Shown here piece by piece: positions 8,758 through 18,888 of a stretch of DNA of 64,000 bases. Below the pieces are notes generated by a model. It was given only the letters and a program-made list of their open reading frames with translations, searched no databases and had not been told where the DNA came from. This DNA comes from Gp6-AA40 sp035293405 (lineage in GTDB: Bacteria; Acidobacteriota; Vicinamibacteria; Vicinamibacterales; UBA2999). Where the stretch lies: NCBI GenBank assembly GCA_035293405.1, contig DATDOE010000062.1:9089-73088 (forward strand). The letters run 5' to 3'. The translations under genes were made by a program, and so were the position numbers. The stretch's first letter is position 1, and every line of letters begins with the position of its first letter.

Positions 8758-10110
8758 TCAGGGTTGCGCGGACGGAGGTCCGCCGGCCAGCGCTTTCGCT
8801 TCCGCGTCGACGTCCTGCTCCCACTGGGTAATCAGGGGGAACAGACGCCTGACGATGTCCGTGCGCTGGCTGGCAAGGTCGTTACGCTCGCCGACGTCGC
8901 CGGCCAGGTTGAAGAGCAATGGCACCCCGCCGTCGAGCAGCAGCTTCCAGTCCCCCTGGCGCACGGCTCGCTGCCGCCGCGCGGGACTCGTTATCCTGAA
9001 GAAGAGCGTGCGCTCCGCCCGTTGCGCGCCTTGCTGAAGGAGCGGGAGCAGGTTCATGCCCTCGAGGCGCGCCTCGGGCGGCACTCGCGAGTTGGTCACG
9101 GCGAGGATCGTCGCCGTGAGATCCATCACGATGCCCACCTGCGCCGACGTTCCACCCGCAGGAATCCGCCCAGGCCAGCTGAAGATCGCCGGCACACGGA
9201 TCCCGCCCTCCCAGAGTGTGCTCTTGCGGTGAAAGAGCGGCGCGTTGCGCGACAGCCACTCGCCGCCGTTGTCCTGCGTGTAGATGACGAGCGTGTTCTC
9301 CGTCAGGCCCCGGCGCTCAAGGGCCGCGAGGATCTGCCCGACGCCGCGATCCGCGCGCTCGAGAATGGCGGCGTAATCCTGTCGCGTGCTGGTCGGCTCC
9401 TCCTGAGGCTGGACGAACCTCCCGTTTCCCGGCGCCACCGATGGACGATCCGGCACCTGAAACGGCCAGTGCGCCGCGTTGTAGGACACCTCGAGGAAAA
9501 AGGGCCGTCCGGCATTCTGCTCGATGAACTGCACCGATCGCTCGGTGAACAGGTCCGTCGAGTAGCCGGTGACATGGGTTGGCGCGTCGTTCTCGAACAG
9601 ATCGTGCTCGCCGCTCTGATCGGTGTGCTGGTAGTAGTCGATCAGCCCGCCCTTGAATCCAAAGAAGTAATCGAACCCGTGGGCGAGGGGGCTGAACTCC
9701 GGCTTGTAACCGAGGTGCCACTTGCCAATGAGCGCAGATCGGTAGCCGTTGTTCTTCAGGAGTTGTGGCAGTGTGCGACCCGTCGCGCGCAGACCCTGAT
9801 CCCCCGCCTGGCGCGCAGCGCCTAGAGGGTTCTCGATCCGAGATCGCTGCTGATAGCGGCCGCTGATGAGAGCGGCGCGCGTCGGTGAGCAGTTGGGCGC
9901 CGCGTAGAAGTCGGTCAGACGCGAGCCGGTTTTCGCGAGGCTGTCGATGCTCGGGGTCTTGATGTCCGGCGCGCCGTAGCTGCCGATGTCTCCATAGCCC
10001 ACATCGTCAGTGATGATCAGGACGACGTTCGGCCGGGCACCTTGAGCGGATTGGCCCGCCGCGGGCGCCGCACACGCAATCGCAATGAGAAGAGTCAGTA
10101 TTGTTCGCAT
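8758..10110 (-). CDS. Exported arylsulfatase-type sulfatase
   Basis: A signal peptide (TLLIAIACAAPAAG) is followed by NVVLIITDDVGYGD, the metal-binding start of the alkaline phosphatase/sulfatase fold. The sulfatase signature CSPTR with the cysteine at residue 74 is the site converted to formylglycine. GKWHLGY and QDNGGEW are further family landmarks. At 450 residues it is full length. It hydrolyses sulfate esters outside the cytoplasm; the substrate is not evident. It begins 2 nt after the surE stop, so it shares a transcript with it. No formylglycine-generating enzyme is visible in the window. Confidence 0.9.
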   Translation of the reverse strand: MRTILTLLIAIACAAPAAGQSAQGARPNVVLIITDDVGYGDIGSYGAPDIKTPSIDSLAKTGSRLTDFYAAPNCSPTRAALISGRYQQRSRIENPLGAARQAGDQGLRATGRTLPQLLKNNGYRSALIGKWHLGYKPEFSPLAHGFDYFFGFKGGLIDYYQHTDQSGEHDLFENDAPTHVTGYSTDLFTERSVQFIEQNAGRPFFLEVSYNAAHWPFQVPDRPSVAPGNGRFVQPQEEPTSTRQDYAAILERADRGVGQILAALERRGLTENTLVIYTQDNGGEWLSRNAPLFHRKSTLWEGGIRVPAIFSWPGRIPAGGTSAQVGIVMDLTATILAVTNSRVPPEARLEGMNLLPLLQQGAQRAERTLFFRITSPARRQRAVRQGDWKLLLDGGVPLLFNLAGDVGERNDLASQRTDIVRRLFPLITQWEQDVDAEAKALAGGPPSAQP

Positions 10111-10112
10111 GG

Positions 10113-10961
10113 CTATTTGAAGATCGCTTTCAGCGCGTCGACTTGCGAGGGATCGTTTTCGCCGAGCTTCATCGGCGTGACCGAGACATAGCCGTTCGAG
10201 ACGGCCCAGATATCAGTACCTTGCGGCGCCGTCCCGCCTTCGTCATAGACGTTCCAGTAGATCGTGCGACCGGATCCGGGGTGCTTCGTCTCCTCGAACC
10301 GCTCGTTCCCTCCGCGCTGCAGCGCCTGCGTCGTGATCATGTATCCCTTGTAGCCGCCCGGCGGCACCGCGGGGATGTTCACGTTCAGAAAGGTGTTGGG
10401 CGCCAGGCCGTACTGCTTGATGCGGCGAGCCACGCCCAGCACTTCCTCGGCCGCGTAGACGTAGTCGCGAGGCGCGCCCGCCTCCGCCAACGACGTCGCA
10501 ATCGCGGGGACGCCGTGCATCGCGCCCTCCCGCGCGGCGCCGACGGTACCCGAGAGGTACGCGGAGAATCCGAGGTTGTAGCCACGATTGATGCCGGACA
10601 CAACCAGGTCGGGCTTGGCCATCAGGATGTTCCTGATGGCGACGTTGACCGAGCTGGCGGGCGTGGCCGTGAGGCCGATCGCTTTCAGGCCGTTTGGCAG
10701 GGTGAGGTCCTCTCGGATCACGGGCTCGCTCGTCACGATCGAGTGACCTTTGCCGCTTTGATTGTCCGCGGGGGCGACGATGATCACCGTCCCGATGGCC
10801 TGGAGCGTCTGCGCCACGATGGCGATGCCCGGGGCACGAACACCGTCGTCATTGCTGATCAGGATTCTGTATGGAGGAGGCTGTGGGCGCTGTTGCGCGC
10901 GCGCGGGCGCCAGTGCGCACGACGCCAGCAGCAGGGCAACGATAACGGGAACTCTCGGCAT
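10113..10961 (-). CDS. surE: SurE-family 5'/3'-nucleotidase with a signal peptide
   Basis: The SurE metal-binding motif SNDDG lies at residues 36-40, followed by VAPADNQSGKGHSI and SGINRGYNLG, all diagnostic of SurE nucleoside monophosphate phosphatases. Unlike the cytoplasmic E. coli enzyme, this one starts with a cleavable signal peptide (VIVALLLASCALAPARAQ), so it should act in the periplasm. It is upstream of, and nearly overlaps, the sulfatase, suggesting a shared scavenging role; that is an inference. The start ATG at 10961 is the only one that retains the signal. Confidence 0.88.
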   Translation of the reverse strand: MPRVPVIVALLLASCALAPARAQQRPQPPPYRILISNDDGVRAPGIAIVAQTLQAIGTVIIVAPADNQSGKGHSIVTSEPVIREDLTLPNGLKAIGLTATPASSVNVAIRNILMAKPDLVVSGINRGYNLGFSAYLSGTVGAAREGAMHGVPAIATSLAEAGAPRDYVYAAEEVLGVARRIKQYGLAPNTFLNVNIPAVPPGGYKGYMITTQALQRGGNERFEETKHPGSGRTIYWNVYDEGGTAPQGTDIWAVSNGYVSVTPMKLGENDPSQVDALKAIFK

Positions 10962-10974
10962 GGCGCCGAGATTA

Positions 10975-11316
10975 TCAGAATGCGGGGGTGGGAGGCCTGG
11001 TGACCCGGTAGATCGCCCAGACCAGCAGAGCGAGCAGAGCCAGAGGTAACAGCGGCACGAACAACGAGAAGAGCGCAGCGATCAAGGCCCCGACGAGCGC
11101 CACAGCCACAACCACCATCACGATCGGCGCAAACACCAGGCCGAGCAACGCGCCCACCAGGCCGAAGATCATCCCGAAGAGACCGCCAAGGAGCTTGAAG
11201 AAGAGCCGAAACGGCAGCGTGACGAGCCAGATAATCGCGCCGAGGATCATGAAGGGAATGGCAGCGACCCCTATGAAGGCCATGACGAGGGCGCTGAGAA
11301 TGATGAAGGCCAGCAT
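10975..11316 (-). CDS. Small hydrophobic membrane protein
   Basis: A 113-residue protein consisting almost entirely of hydrophobic segments (four or five possible helices with glycine-rich turns such as LLGGLFGMIFGLVGALLGLVF), with a short charged loop and a C-terminal tail ending RPPTPAF. I recognise no family. It lies 13 nt upstream of surE on the same strand and may be co-transcribed with surE and the sulfatase. Confidence 0.6.
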   Translation of the reverse strand: MLAFIILSALVMAFIGVAAIPFMILGAIIWLVTLPFRLFFKLLGGLFGMIFGLVGALLGLVFAPIVMVVVAVALVGALIAALFSLFVPLLPLALLALLVWAIYRVTRPPTPAF

Positions 11317-11360
11317 CCTGATCGGACACTACGGCACAAGAGTTCTACAGGTTCCAAAGG

Positions 11361-11645
11361 TTAGTGTGGATCGCCGGTCCGCATCGTGCCCGGCACGTCG
11401 TACTGAACGAGACCACGGCGGACTTCTTCCATCGCCACGCGCTCAGCCTTGAACGGCAGCACGCGATGTTCGTCCGCGGCCTCGTCGTCAGCGCTCAAGC
11501 GAGGAAGGGCGCCGCGGCGTAGCTGCTTGGCGCGCATGGCCGCGACGTCCACGAATAGAAACCGGCTTTCGATCAGTGCCGCCTTGGGACGCGGTGCCCC
11601 GTCAGCCTGGTCCTCGGATTCAAGAACCGCGTTCGTCTCAGCCAT
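11361..11645 (-). CDS. rpoZ: DNA-directed RNA polymerase omega subunit
   Basis: A 94-residue protein with ESRFLFVDVAAMRAKQLRRGA and, near the C-terminus, AERVAMEEVRRGLVQYDVP. These match the first helices and the conserved AxxEvxxG segment of the omega subunit that assists beta' folding and assembly of RNA polymerase. It lacks a long C-terminal tail. It lies upstream of the membrane protein and downstream of hsp20, all on the minus strand. Confidence 0.75.
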   Translation of the reverse strand: MAETNAVLESEDQADGAPRPKAALIESRFLFVDVAAMRAKQLRRGALPRLSADDEAADEHRVLPFKAERVAMEEVRRGLVQYDVPGTMRTGDPH

Positions 11646-11670
11646 GGCCCCAGACTAGCAGGAGCCGCCG

Positions 11671-12105
11671 TCAGGCGGCAACCTCGATGTGAATGGTCCG
11701 CGGCCGCGCCTCTTCCCTGAACGGCAGCTTCACGGTCAACACGCCGTTCTTATGGTCGGCGGTGACCTTGCTCGCATCTACCGAGGGCGGCAGCGTGAAG
11801 GAGCGATTGAACGGCCCGTAGCCGCGTTCGACGCGTCGGAACTGTTCCTCCTTCACGTCGGCGGGCATCTTCTTCTCACCCCGCACCGTCAGGACGCTGT
11901 TCTCGACGGTGACCTCGACGTCCTCGCGGTTCACATCCGGCAGCTCGACTTTGATCACCAGATCATGGCCGGCCGTCTCGAAGATGTCGACCGGCGGCAC
12001 CCAACTGCCGGGCACCGCGCGGTCCTCACCCCGAAGATAGACCTCGCCGAACAGCCGGTTCAACTCAGAGAAGTCACGAAGTGGATCGAATCGAGTGATG
12101 GTCAT
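11671..12105 (-). CDS. Hsp20/alpha-crystallin small heat-shock protein
   Basis: A 144-residue small heat-shock protein. An N-terminal MTITRFDPLRDFSELNRLF leads into a complete alpha-crystallin domain (VPPVDIFETAGHDLVIKVELP, then FNRSFTLP and the GVLTVKLP signature). ATG 12105 is preferred over 12126 because it gives the standard family N-terminus and avoids a longer overlap with dnaK. It is an ATP-independent holdase that passes unfolded clients to DnaK, encoded immediately upstream. Confidence 0.92.
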   Translation of the reverse strand: MTITRFDPLRDFSELNRLFGEVYLRGEDRAVPGSWVPPVDIFETAGHDLVIKVELPDVNREDVEVTVENSVLTVRGEKKMPADVKEEQFRRVERGYGPFNRSFTLPPSVDASKVTADHKNGVLTVKLPFREEARPRTIHIEVAA

Positions 12106-12118
12106 CTTGTTTCTCCCT

Positions 12119-13984
<1,866 letters not shown>

Positions 13985-14015
13985 CTTGTCTCTCCCTTGG
14001 TGTCCCTATGGTAGC

Positions 14016-14068
14016 CACTATATTAGTGTGTAGCAAGCATAATATATGATGCACTAACACTCATGAGT
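14016..14068. promoter_or_regulatory. Cluster of inverted repeats in the dnaK/hsp20 divergent promoter
   Basis: Between the divergent dnaK and hsp20 genes lies a distinctly AT-rich stretch. It contains CACTATATTAGTG (perfect 5-bp arms around TAT, 14016-14028), a TTAGTG/CACTAA pair 23 nt apart (14023-14028 and 14052-14057), and the 10-bp palindrome ACTCATGAGT (14059-14068). None is a CIRCE or HAIR element. The arrangement suggests binding of a heat-shock regulator to both promoters; the regulator is unknown. Confidence 0.45.
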
Positions 14069-14123
14069 AGGACGCAGCAGCCGGGAAACGGTTTCAGCGG
14101 TCTTCAGCTGAGATCTGCCCTTT

Positions 14124-14615
14124 GTGTGCCGACCCGTGCGATCATGGGCCGTCGTGGCCCAGTTCTCCTCTATTCCCTCCACCGAATCCCGTGAGCTCGG
14201 AGACGACCTTCGGAACCTGTTCGAGGACCTGGACGCGTCTTTACGTCCTGAGCAACGGGTGTTTTCCGGCGAGTGCCATCCCGCCCTGGATGTGGTCGAA
14301 GCGGATGACGCGGTTGAGATCGTCGTGGATGTCTCCGGTATTCCGGCCGAGGCACTCCGAGTGCTCTTCCGGGCCGGAGTCGTGGTGGTCGCGGGCGAAA
14401 AGGCACCCAGCCCGGTCACCACGGACCCGACGTTTCATCTGGTGGAGCGCGAGTTCGGCAGGTTTGCGCGCGCCGTGCGGCTGACCGGCGCCTTCGACGT
14501 GGGGCGGGCCCGCGCGGCGCTGGACGCCGGCGAGCTCACGATCGTGATCCCCAAGCTCACCGAGCGTCGCGGCCAATCACAAACGATCCCGATTACGTCG
14601 GACCGGCGGCTATGA
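14124..14615 (+). CDS. Second Hsp20-like small heat-shock protein
   Basis: An alpha-crystallin-like protein, up to 163 residues. The core ECHPALDVVEADDAVEIVVD, the segment FGRFARAVRLTGAFD and the AGELTIVIPKL strand correspond to the Hsp20 fold, but are more divergent than the copy at 11671-12105. GTG 14124 is the longest start; GTG 14136 or 14154 are alternatives. It is divergent from dnaK, and its 3' end overlaps the ymdB start by 4 nt. Confidence 0.75.
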   Translation: MCRPVRSWAVVAQFSSIPSTESRELGDDLRNLFEDLDASLRPEQRVFSGECHPALDVVEADDAVEIVVDVSGIPAEALRVLFRAGVVVVAGEKAPSPVTTDPTFHLVEREFGRFARAVRLTGAFDVGRARAALDAGELTIVIPKLTERRGQSQTIPITSDRRL

Positions 14616-15445
14616 ACATCCTCTTCATCGGCGACATCGTCGGTCGGCCCGGCCGCGAGCTCATTCGCAAGGGTCTGCGCTGGATCGTCGACCGGCACAG
14701 CGTCGATCTGGTGATCGCCAACGCCGAGAACTCCGCGGCCGGCTTCGGGATCACCAAGGACATCGGTGACTCGCTGCTCGAGATGGGCGTCGATGTGATG
14801 ACGTCCGGCAATCACATCTGGGACAAGAAAGAGGCGATCGAGTACATCGGCGGCGAGCCGCGCCTGCTCCGCCCGGCAAACTATCCGGCGGGCGTGCCGG
14901 GCCGCGGGTCGTACATCGCGCAAACCGGCGACGGCCGCGAGGTCGGGGTCATCAACGTGATGGGCCGCGTCTTCATGCTGAACATCGACGACCCGTTTGC
15001 CGTGGTCTTGCGCGAGATCGATGCGATCCGCCACCGGACGCGGGTCATCATCGTGGACTTCCACGCCGAGGCGACCAGCGAGAAGATCGCGATGGGCTGG
15101 CATCTCGACGGCAAGGTCACGCTGGTCGTGGGCACGCATACCCATGTGCAGACCGCCGACGAGCGGATCCTGCCGAACGGGACTGCCTACATGACCGATG
15201 CCGGGATGACGGGCCCGCACGATTCGATCATCGGCATGGAGCGAGAGCCGTCGTTGGCGCGCTTTCTGACCGGCATGCCGATCAAGTTCGAGCCGGCCAC
15301 CGGCAATCCGCGACTGAACGGCGTGGTGGTGACCGCCGACGACAAGACCGGTCGTGCGAGCCTCGTCACACGCGTCAGCTATTCGGAGCAGGAGCTCGTC
15401 GCTCAGGGTAAGGCGAGTGAGCCTCTGCACGCGCATCAGCGATGA
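14612..15445 (+). CDS. ymdB: YmdB-family metallophosphoesterase
   Basis: A 277-residue protein of the TIGR00282/YmdB family: it starts MNILFIGDIVGRPGRE, and has NAENSAAGFGI, SGNHIWDKKE, VDFHAEATSEK and GTHTHVQTAD, which carry the metal ligands. B. subtilis YmdB is a phosphodiesterase acting on 2',3'-cAMP and affecting biofilm and motility genes. It overlaps hsp20 by 4 nt and xseA by 4 nt, so translational coupling is likely. Confidence 0.93.
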   Translation: MNILFIGDIVGRPGRELIRKGLRWIVDRHSVDLVIANAENSAAGFGITKDIGDSLLEMGVDVMTSGNHIWDKKEAIEYIGGEPRLLRPANYPAGVPGRGSYIAQTGDGREVGVINVMGRVFMLNIDDPFAVVLREIDAIRHRTRVIIVDFHAEATSEKIAMGWHLDGKVTLVVGTHTHVQTADERILPNGTAYMTDAGMTGPHDSIIGMEREPSLARFLTGMPIKFEPATGNPRLNGVVVTADDKTGRASLVTRVSYSEQELVAQGKASEPLHAHQR

Positions 15446-16884
15446 ACCTGTTCGACCTTCCCTTCGAAGAGCCTGAACCCGAGCCTGAGCCCGAGCCAGC
15501 GCCGGTCCGACACCAGCCTGCGCCCGCCCCGGAGCGACGCGTCCACACCGTGTCCGAGCTGACCAGCCGCATTCGCACGCTGGTCGAACAGGAGTTCTTC
15601 GAGATCTGGGTCGAGGGCGAGCTGTCCAACTGCCGGGTGTGGAACACCGGCCACATGTATTTCACGCTGAAGGACGCCCACGCGCAGATCAAGGGCGTGA
15701 TGTTCCGCTCGTCACTGCTTCGTCTCAGGTTCAAGCCGCAGGACGGCCTGCGGGTCGTGGCCCGAGGGCGCGTCAGCGTCTACGACCCGAAGGGCGAATA
15801 CCAGATCCTGTGCGAGCACCTCGAGCCCGAGGGCCTCGGCGCGCGACAACTCGCCGTCGATCAGCTCAAACAGCGGCTCGCACGCGAAGGGTTCTTCGAT
15901 GAAAGTCGCAAACGCCCGCTCCCTGCTCTGCCGAGGAAGATTGGCGTCGTGACCTCGCTGGATGGCGCGGCTGTGCGCGACATCATCAAGGTCCTGAGCC
16001 GGCGCTATGCGAACGCTCACGTGGTGATCAGGCCCACTCGCGTCCAGGGCGAGGGCGCAGCCCTGGACATCGCGCGTGGCCTGGCGGCGATCGCGCGCGT
16101 GAGAGGCGTGGACGTCGTGATCGTCGGCCGTGGAGGCGGATCGATAGAAGACCTCTGGGCGTTCAATGAAGAAGTCGTCGCCCGCGCGATCGCCGGCTGT
16201 CCGGTACCGACCATTTCCGCCGTCGGGCACGAGACCGACGTGACGATCGCGGACTTCGTCGCCGACCTGCGGGCGCCGACGCCGTCGGCGGCCGCGGAAA
16301 TGGTGGTGGCGCGCAAGGACGACTTCGTGTCGCGCATCGATCGGCTCGCGCACCGCGTGGGGACAGCGATGGCGGCGCGACGGCATCGACTGGAATCGCG
16401 TCTGCGCACGCTCGATGCGCGCTCGGGGCCGACCGGCGCGCGCGGTCGCCTCGCGATGCGCGGGCGTCACACCGCGGAGCTCACGCACGAGTTGCGGCGC
16501 GCGATGCGCGGCGGGCTGTCCCGGCGCGAGCGCGTTTATCAACGGCTGCGGCTGACGCTCGAGACGTTCGATCTGCGCCGCCGGCTCGGCCGCGTGCGTA
16601 CACGGCTGGTGGCCGGTGAGGGCAAGCTCGTCTCCGCAATGGACCGCCATCGCCATGCGATCGATTCACGACTCGGCGACGCGATCGCCAGACTGGACAG
16701 CCTGAGCCCGCTGGCCGTGCTGGCACGAGGCTATGCCGTCTGTTGGAACGGTGACCGCACAGCGGTCATTCGCGATGCGTCGGACGTGAAGATCGGCGAT
16801 CAGGTGACCGTGACCGTCGCGCGGGGTGAGCTGGCGTGCGAGGTCACCGACTGCAGACCGCCGAGTGAGGACCGGAGACAATAG
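15442..16884 (+). CDS. xseA: Exodeoxyribonuclease VII large subunit
   Basis: Full length at 480 residues. A Glu/Pro-rich N-terminal stretch (EPEPEPEPEP) precedes the OB-fold DNA-binding domain (HTVSELTSRIRTLVEQEF, then GHMYFTLKDAHAQIKGVMF). The catalytic domain has GVVTSLDGAAVRDIIKVLSR, GRGGGSIEDLWAFNEE, SAVGHETDVTIADFVADLRA and PTPSAAAE. A long helical region and GYAVCWN close it. With XseB it degrades single-stranded DNA. It overlaps ymdB and is followed by xseB after 1 nt. Confidence 0.97.
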   Translation: MNLFDLPFEEPEPEPEPEPAPVRHQPAPAPERRVHTVSELTSRIRTLVEQEFFEIWVEGELSNCRVWNTGHMYFTLKDAHAQIKGVMFRSSLLRLRFKPQDGLRVVARGRVSVYDPKGEYQILCEHLEPEGLGARQLAVDQLKQRLAREGFFDESRKRPLPALPRKIGVVTSLDGAAVRDIIKVLSRRYANAHVVIRPTRVQGEGAALDIARGLAAIARVRGVDVVIVGRGGGSIEDLWAFNEEVVARAIAGCPVPTISAVGHETDVTIADFVADLRAPTPSAAAEMVVARKDDFVSRIDRLAHRVGTAMAARRHRLESRLRTLDARSGPTGARGRLAMRGRHTAELTHELRRAMRGGLSRRERVYQRLRLTLETFDLRRRLGRVRTRLVAGEGKLVSAMDRHRHAIDSRLGDAIARLDSLSPLAVLARGYAVCWNGDRTAVIRDASDVKIGDQVTVTVARGELACEVTDCRPPSEDRRQ

Positions 16885-16885
16885 C

Positions 16886-17137
16886 GTGGATCCCACCATC
16901 AAGGACTTCGAAGCCGCCATCGCGGAGCTCGAGACCGTCGTCAAGAAGCTCGAGGAAGGCGATCTGCCGCTCGAAGCGTCACTGCAGTTGTACGAGCGCG
17001 GCGTGCACCTCTCGCGTTTCTGCCATGCACGGCTCGAAGAGGCCGAACGCCGCATCGAGATCCTCAATGAGCGCGGCGAGCTCAAGCCCGCACCCGCGAC
17101 GTTTGCGACTGAGGACGATTCAAAGGTCAAAGGGTAA
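16886..17137 (+). CDS. xseB: Exodeoxyribonuclease VII small subunit
   Basis: An 83-residue protein starting at GTG 16886 with DPTIKDFEAAIAELETVVKK and LEEGDLPLEASLQLYERGV, the hallmark of XseB. It forms the helical small subunit of exonuclease VII. I chose GTG 16886 because the stop of xseA is 1 nt before it and upstream in-frame codons overlap xseA and do not match the family. Confidence 0.95.
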   Translation: MDPTIKDFEAAIAELETVVKKLEEGDLPLEASLQLYERGVHLSRFCHARLEEAERRIEILNERGELKPAPATFATEDDSKVKG

Positions 17138-17156
17138 AGGTCAAAGGTCAAAGGCT
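17120..17156. repeat. Degenerate short-word repeat AAAGGTC
   Basis: The end of xseB and the gap before ispA contain four or five close copies of the word AAAGGTCA, with a variant GGGTAAAGG. One of several unrelated short-word arrays in gaps of this window. Confidence 0.8.
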
Positions 17157-17157
17157 A

Positions 17158-18072
17158 GTGCTCGCCGACTATCTCGACGCGCGTCATGCCGAGGTCGAAG
17201 CGGCACTGGCGTCGGTGCTGCCTGCGGCTCCTGATTGCCCGGCCGTCGTCGCCGACGCGATGCGCTACAGCCTGATGGCCGGCGGCAAGCGGCTGCGGCC
17301 GATCCTGTGCCTGTCCAGCGCGGACGCGGTGGGCGGCGATCGAGCGCTCGCGATGCCGGCGGCGTGCGCCATCGAGCTGATTCACACCTACTCGCTCATC
17401 CACGATGACCTTCCCGCGATGGACAACGACACGATGCGGCGCGGCAGGCCGACACTGCACGTCGTCGCAGGTGAAGGCATGGCCATCCTCGCCGGAGACG
17501 GGCTGTTGACCGAGGCGTTCAACCTCCTGGCGCGCGAGCCGCGCACGTCGGATGCGACGCTCGTCGCGAGGAAGCTGCGTGTCGTCGAGACCGTCGCCGC
17601 GGCGGCTGGTCCGATCGGGATGGTCGGCGGGCAGGCCATCGACCTCGCCTCGGTGACGCCCGACCGATCGGGGCAGATACCGCCCGCGCTCGATGCCGAC
17701 GCGCTGAGGACGATGCACGGGAAGAAGACGGGAGCGCTGATTCGCGGATCGGCGAAGGCGGGGGCGATCATGGGAGGCGGCGACGACCGTCAGGTGGACG
17801 CGATCGATCGGGCGGCGGCAGAGTTTGGTCTGGCGTTTCAGATCGTCGACGACATCCTCGACGTGGAAGGGGCATCGGCGGACCTCGGAAAGACCGCGGG
17901 CAAAGATGCGGCCGCCGGGAAGCCCACCTATCCTCTGTTCTACGGGATCGAGGTGTCGCGGCGGATGGCCGCTGACTGCCTCCAGCGCGCCGAAGCCGTG
18001 CTCGCGGCCGCCAGCATCGCCGACGATCGGCTGCTGGGGATCGGCCGCTGGATCGTCCACCGCTCGAAGTAG
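17158..18072 (+). CDS. ispA: Polyprenyl (farnesyl/geranylgeranyl) diphosphate synthase
   Basis: A 304-residue trans-prenyltransferase. The first aspartate-rich motif is IHDDLPAMDND (first Asp at residue 83) followed by RRGRPTLH; the second is QIVDDILD. Substrate-binding GGKRLRPIL and GGQAIDLAS are present. It condenses IPP with allylic diphosphates to make FPP or GGPP; the chain length cannot be told with certainty. It starts at GTG 17158, directly after the AAAGGTC array. The usual xseB-ispA linkage supports the call. Confidence 0.93.
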   Translation: MLADYLDARHAEVEAALASVLPAAPDCPAVVADAMRYSLMAGGKRLRPILCLSSADAVGGDRALAMPAACAIELIHTYSLIHDDLPAMDNDTMRRGRPTLHVVAGEGMAILAGDGLLTEAFNLLAREPRTSDATLVARKLRVVETVAAAAGPIGMVGGQAIDLASVTPDRSGQIPPALDADALRTMHGKKTGALIRGSAKAGAIMGGGDDRQVDAIDRAAAEFGLAFQIVDDILDVEGASADLGKTAGKDAAAGKPTYPLFYGIEVSRRMAADCLQRAEAVLAAASIADDRLLGIGRWIVHRSK

Positions 18073-18077
18073 GACGT

Positions 18078-18150
18078 GGGGTCAGAACTGGGGTCAGAAC
18101 TGGGGTCAGAGTCGGGGTCAGAATCGGGGTCAGAGCTGGGGTCTGACCCC
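18078..18150. repeat. Six GGGGTCAGA units with a 12-nt-like spacing, upstream of tlyA
   Basis: GGGGTCAGA occurs at 18078, 18090, 18102, 18114 and 18126, exactly 12 nt apart, and ends in the palindromic unit GGGGTCTGACCCC at 18138-18150. Because 12 is a multiple of 3 the array stays open in the tlyA frame and would encode GSEL/GSES repeats. A related GGGTCTGACCCC copy sits near 27797, before infC. Confidence 0.9.
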
Positions 18151-18159
18151 AATCGCAGA

Positions 18160-18888
18160 ATGCGCGTACGTCTCGATCAACTGCTGCTCGATCGTGGGCT
18201 GGTTCCCTCCCGGGAACGCGGGCGGGCGCTCGTGATCGCGGGACAGGTCAGCGTGGACGGGCACGCCGTGACCAAAGCCGGCACCCCCGTCGAGACGACG
18301 GCCGATGTGACGCTGCTCGTCCCGGACCACCCGTATGTCGGCCGGGGTGGGCTGAAGCTCGCTCACGCGCTGGACACGTTTCACATCTCCGTCGACGGTC
18401 GTGAATGCCTCGACATCGGCGCATCCACCGGCGGGTTCACCGATGTGATGCTGCGGCGCGGCGCCGCGCGTGTCGTAGCCCTCGATGTGGGCCACGGGCA
18501 GTTGGACTGGACGCTGCGCAACGACTCGCGCGTCCTCGTCATCGAACATCTGAACGCGCGGAGCCTGAAGCCAGGCATGCTGCCAACGGCGGTGGACCTC
18601 GTCACTATCGACGTGTCGTTCATCTCGCTGGCCCGCATCTTTCCGGTCGTCCCGCCGCTGCTTCGTCCCGGCGCCGACATCGTCGCGCTCGTCAAACCGC
18701 AATTCGAGGCGGGGCGGGGCGAGGTCCGTAAAGGCGTGATTCGCGATCCCGCCGTGCACGAGCGCGTCCTCGACGAAGTGACGTCGGCAGGCGCTGAGGT
18801 AGGATTGACACGCGTGGCGTCGACGCCCTCACCCGTCACTGGACAGAAGGGAAACGTCGAGTTCCTCGTCCACTTCCGTCCGTCATGA
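18160..18888 (+). CDS. tlyA: TlyA-family RNA 2'-O-methyltransferase
   Basis: A 242-residue protein. An N-terminal S4 RNA-binding domain (RVRLDQLLLDRGLVPSRERG) is followed by an FtsJ-type methyltransferase domain with DIGASTGGFTDVML, a SAM-binding loop, and ALVKPQFEAGRGE. TlyA methylates 2'-OH of cytidines in rRNA; the family was first called haemolysin. I chose ATG 18160, the family start. A GTG at 18076 would add 28 residues made only of the repeat array. It overlaps nadK by 4 nt. Confidence 0.92.
   Translation: MRVRLDQLLLDRGLVPSRERGRALVIAGQVSVDGHAVTKAGTPVETTADVTLLVPDHPYVGRGGLKLAHALDTFHISVDGRECLDIGASTGGFTDVMLRRGAARVVALDVGHGQLDWTLRNDSRVLVIEHLNARSLKPGMLPTAVDLVTIDVSFISLARIFPVVPPLLRPGADIVALVKPQFEAGRGEVRKGVIRDPAVHERVLDEVTSAGAEVGLTRVASTPSPVTGQKGNVEFLVHFRPS

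Noticed and set aside
13985..14123. CIRCE or HAIR heat-shock operator
   Set aside because: Neither TTAGCACTC-N9-GAGTGCTAA nor CTTGAGT-N7-ACTCAAG is present.
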